Below are positions 62,098-64,000 of a stretch of DNA of 64,000 nucleotides, piece by piece. The notes under the pieces are model-generated. The model did not search any database, was not told the DNA's origin, and saw only the letters and a list, made by a program, of their open reading frames with translations. This DNA is from Candidatus Korarchaeum sp. (GTDB lineage: Archaea > Korarchaeota > Korarchaeia > Korarchaeales > Korarchaeaceae): contig JAWAID010000002.1 in NCBI GenBank assembly GCA_038888615.1, forward strand, positions 105,369 through 169,368, in the 5' to 3' direction. The position numbers and the translations under genes were made by a program. How positions within the stretch are numbered: position 1 is the stretch's first letter; each line of letters begins with the position of its first letter.

Positions 62098-63363
62098 ATG
62101 AGCTACGCGGTCTACTCAATGATCGGCTACGGTCACTTCAGGGCAGCTTACCCGCTCAGGGGATTCGCTGAGTTAGTGAGGGCTGATAACTACGAGGGGA
62201 TACCCAAGGGGGATAGGGCCCTATGGTGGTTGCTCTCCTCAGGTTACGCTGGCATAACGAGATCAGCCGATCTCCCTCTACTGGGGAGGCTCTCTTTCCT
62301 CTCCTTCGACTACTTCCAGAGGGTCCCCAGCTTCTACCCCAGGAGGGACCTATCGAGGCCTAACTTAGCCCTCCTATTCATATATGGCCTCATTGGGATT
62401 GGTTTCGGAAGGGATCTCATAAGGAAGCTCTCTAGGGAACCTCTACCTATGATATCGACTTACTTCATACCCGCCTTCATGGCCGAGCACTACGAGTACC
62501 CTGGCGAGATATACTGCCTCGTCTGCGATGCCGATATAGCCAGGACCTGGGCCCCCCTCAGGCCGAGGGAGTCGAGGGTGAAGTACCTGGCCCCTACCCA
62601 GAGGGTAGCGGAGAGACTGAAGGACTACGGGATTAAGGAGGAGAACATAAAGCTAACCGGATTCCCGCTCCCGATGGAGCTGATAGGCGAGGATATGAGC
62701 GTGCTTAAGGAGGACTTCTCGAGGAGATTGCCCAACCTGGACCCTAGCGGGGTCTTCATAGATAAGTACGCTCCTCTCCTTAAGGAGAAGCTTGGAGGAC
62801 TTCCTGAGAGCTCAGATCACCCCCTAACGATAATGTTCTCAGTAGGGGGGACCGGTGTCCAAGCGAAGCTGGGAGCGGAGCTACTCAGGAAGCTAGCTAG
62901 CAAGCTAGCCAGGGGAGAGATGAGGTTAGTGATCTCGGTAGGCGTTAGAAGGGAGCTGAGGGATTACTACTCGCGCTGGATGGATAAGCTCGGGTTGAGG
63001 GGACTCTCGGATGAGGGCATCACCTTAGTGTTCGACGAGAGTCCCGAGGGCTACATCAGGAAGTTCAATGAGTCCCTGAGGAGAAGCGATATACTATGGA
63101 CGAAGCCGTCGGAGCTATCTTTCTACGCGGCTCTAGGGATACCCATCCTGGCCTCGAAGCCCGTAGGTTCTCATGAGGTCTCCAACCTGAGGTGGTTGAT
63201 CAAGGGAGGTTACGGGATGGCTCAGGGGGATATCAAGTACCTCGATCAGTGGTTCTTCGACTGGTTGAGGAGCGGTTACTTCGCTGAGAAGGCCATAGAG
63301 GGCTTCTTAGAGTTGGAGAAGTTGGGGGTACTGAGGGTGAGGGAAGCCGTGTTAGGTCGCTGA
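62098..63363 (+). CDS. GT-B-fold glycosyltransferase-like protein (MurG/GT28-like)
   Basis: About 421 residues from ATG 62098. The frame is open to 61927, but the first part overlaps the AOR promoter and the atatatca TATA-like box (62059-62066) sits just upstream of 62098. SMIGYGHFRAAYPLRGFAEL recalls the GxGHxxxA start of MurG-like enzymes; CDADIARTWAP and YLAPTQRVAERLKDYGIKEE, then IKLTGFPLP, match GT-B acceptor/linker segments, and SVGGTGVQAKLGAELLRKL the donor site. The sugar and acceptor are unknown. Confidence 0.7.
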   Translation: MSYAVYSMIGYGHFRAAYPLRGFAELVRADNYEGIPKGDRALWWLLSSGYAGITRSADLPLLGRLSFLSFDYFQRVPSFYPRRDLSRPNLALLFIYGLIGIGFGRDLIRKLSREPLPMISTYFIPAFMAEHYEYPGEIYCLVCDADIARTWAPLRPRESRVKYLAPTQRVAERLKDYGIKEENIKLTGFPLPMELIGEDMSVLKEDFSRRLPNLDPSGVFIDKYAPLLKEKLGGLPESSDHPLTIMFSVGGTGVQAKLGAELLRKLASKLARGEMRLVISVGVRRELRDYYSRWMDKLGLRGLSDEGITLVFDESPEGYIRKFNESLRRSDILWTKPSELSFYAALGIPILASKPVGSHEVSNLRWLIKGGYGMAQGDIKYLDQWFFDWLRSGYFAEKAIEGFLELEKLGVLRVREAVLGR

Positions 63364-63715
63364 GCCCATGGGGGGTGATGTTGAACCGATGATCCTCGAA
63401 AGGGCCCATAAAAATGATAAGAGTATCTTATGTTCTGTAGTATAGGATTAAATTATTCCCAGAGTTTCGGTGATCTGAGGGAACCTTCGCGTTCGTAAGC
63501 CCTCCGTTGAAGTCGGTTAGAGGCTCCGGATGTCTATTAACGAAGTGAATGGGGACTGAAAGGATTAAATATGGTTTTGATCGAGCTTAAAGCCATCCGG
63601 GTATCTCTTGAGGTTTTCAGCGGAATGCAGGTCGATCCCATCGCATGTGGGAGATCAAAGCTGTCAAGACCGTTCGCGATACCTTTTTATACCGGGAGTT
63701 CCGTTTCTCAAGAGG
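63364..63715. other. Intergenic with a trace of the repeat element
   Basis: 352 bp. GAGGCTCCGGATGT at 63514-63527, followed by CTATTAACGAAG, matches the core shared by the repeats at 20.3 and 56.4 kb; the terminal tail is not found. A TATA-like tttttata (63684-63691) near the end serves the gene at 63716. Confidence 0.4.
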
Positions 63716-64000
63716 ATGTCCCTCCTAGAGGAGCTACTCAAGGAACTAGATGAAAACCCGGAGTTAGCTAAGGAGTTAGCTAAAAAGCTGCTTAGCCATC
63801 TGGAGTCTGAATTATCCCTTCTTACTATTCAAATGAGGAGGCTCATTGATCAGATAGCTACTCTGGTTGAGGAGCAGGCTAAGCTCAGGGAGGACTTCAA
63901 CCGCGAGGTCACGAGGATATGGGAGGAGATAAGGGGCATAAAGGAGGAGCAGGCTAGGACCTGGAGGGCGATAGAGGAACTCAGGGAGGACTTCAACCGC
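63716..64000 (+). CDS. Coiled-coil protein, N-terminal part (DUF3782-like), cut by window edge
   Basis: 95 residues visible, all predicted helix: MSLLEELLKELDENPELAKE, then heptad-rich IDQIATLVEEQAKLREDFNR. The segment EEQAKLREDFNR is repeated as AIEELREDFNR, showing a tandem helical repeat of about 30 residues. Proteins with such coiled coils (DUF3782-type) in thermophilic archaea often end in a PD-(D/E)XK nuclease-like domain; that end is outside the window. The TATA box 25 bases upstream implies a leaderless mRNA. Confidence 0.7.
   Translation, partial: MSLLEELLKELDENPELAKELAKKLLSHLESELSLLTIQMRRLIDQIATLVEEQAKLREDFNREVTRIWEEIRGIKEEQARTWRAIEELREDFNR

Noticed and set aside
63571..63753. Plus frame overlapping the DUF3782-like start
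   Set aside because: It covers the TATA box and start of a better-supported gene.

Overview
The window is 64 kb of a compact archaeal chromosome of about 50% GC. It shows TATA-box promoters with very short or absent leaders, many TTG and GTG starts, start-stop overlaps in operons, and archaeal gene families such as TmcA, Trm5, archaeal-type LeuRS, Cdc48 and ADTH synthase. The tungsten-type AOR, TtuA-type thiolase and intron-bearing tRNA-Trp suit a thermophile. The overall mix, including bacterial-like ScpAB and a class I GAPDH, fits a korarchaeote such as 'Ca. Korarchaeum cryptofilum'. That name is an inference from gene content, not a database match.

Layout. 1-5.2 kb: a minus-strand run of a rhomboid protease (cut by the edge), a geranylgeranyl-reductase-like flavoenzyme, a thioredoxin-like protein, a winged-helix protein, Trm5, TatD and TtuA/NcsA. 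5.2-12.9 kb: tRNA-Trp that appears to carry two introns, a NodB-like protein, an alkyltransferase-like/endonuclease V fusion, argS, nth, a hotdog thioesterase, a ZIP transporter and an ArsA-type ATPase. 12.9-15.9 kb: a gene-poor island around a solitary DNA methyltransferase. 15.9-22.0 kb: manC-type enzyme, PhoU/TrkA-C protein, ETF alpha/beta, a decayed repeat element, an AIR-synthase-like protein and an ECF S-component. 22.1-26.5 kb: a proteostasis block (ArsR-type regulator, Hsp20, Cdc48), then class I GAPDH. 26.6-33.3 kb: leuS, small zinc-ribbon, coiled-coil and winged-helix proteins, a HAD phosphatase and topA. 33.4-40.2 kb: a 1265-residue surface protein, a CoA-transferase and a methyltransferase. 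40.2-47.0 kb: tmcA, pyrD, scpB, scpA, a miniature smc and an Lrp/AsnC regulator. 47.0-53.1 kb: a cis-prenyltransferase with two unknown genes, aroD with ADTH synthase, a glycosyltransferase and a CBS protein. 53.2-58.4 kb: an exported Lon-like protease and three ACT-V4R paralogues surrounding a DUF5678-like gene and a second copy of the repeat element. 58.5-64 kb: a saccharopine-dehydrogenase-like enzyme, AOR, a GT-B-like protein and the start of a coiled-coil protein.

The least explained items are: the doubly interrupted tRNA-Trp; a structured repeat element present at 20.3-20.5 and 56.3-56.7 kb, with a further trace at 63.5 kb, whose copies end in a hairpin plus an identical 16-nt tail; the three tandem ACT-V4R proteins; the compact SMC-ScpAB set; a membrane-anchored beta-helix/DUF11 protein with a PIN-like cytoplasmic tail; a perfect inverted repeat at the Hsp20 promoter; and seven convergent gene pairs that overlap at their 3' ends.
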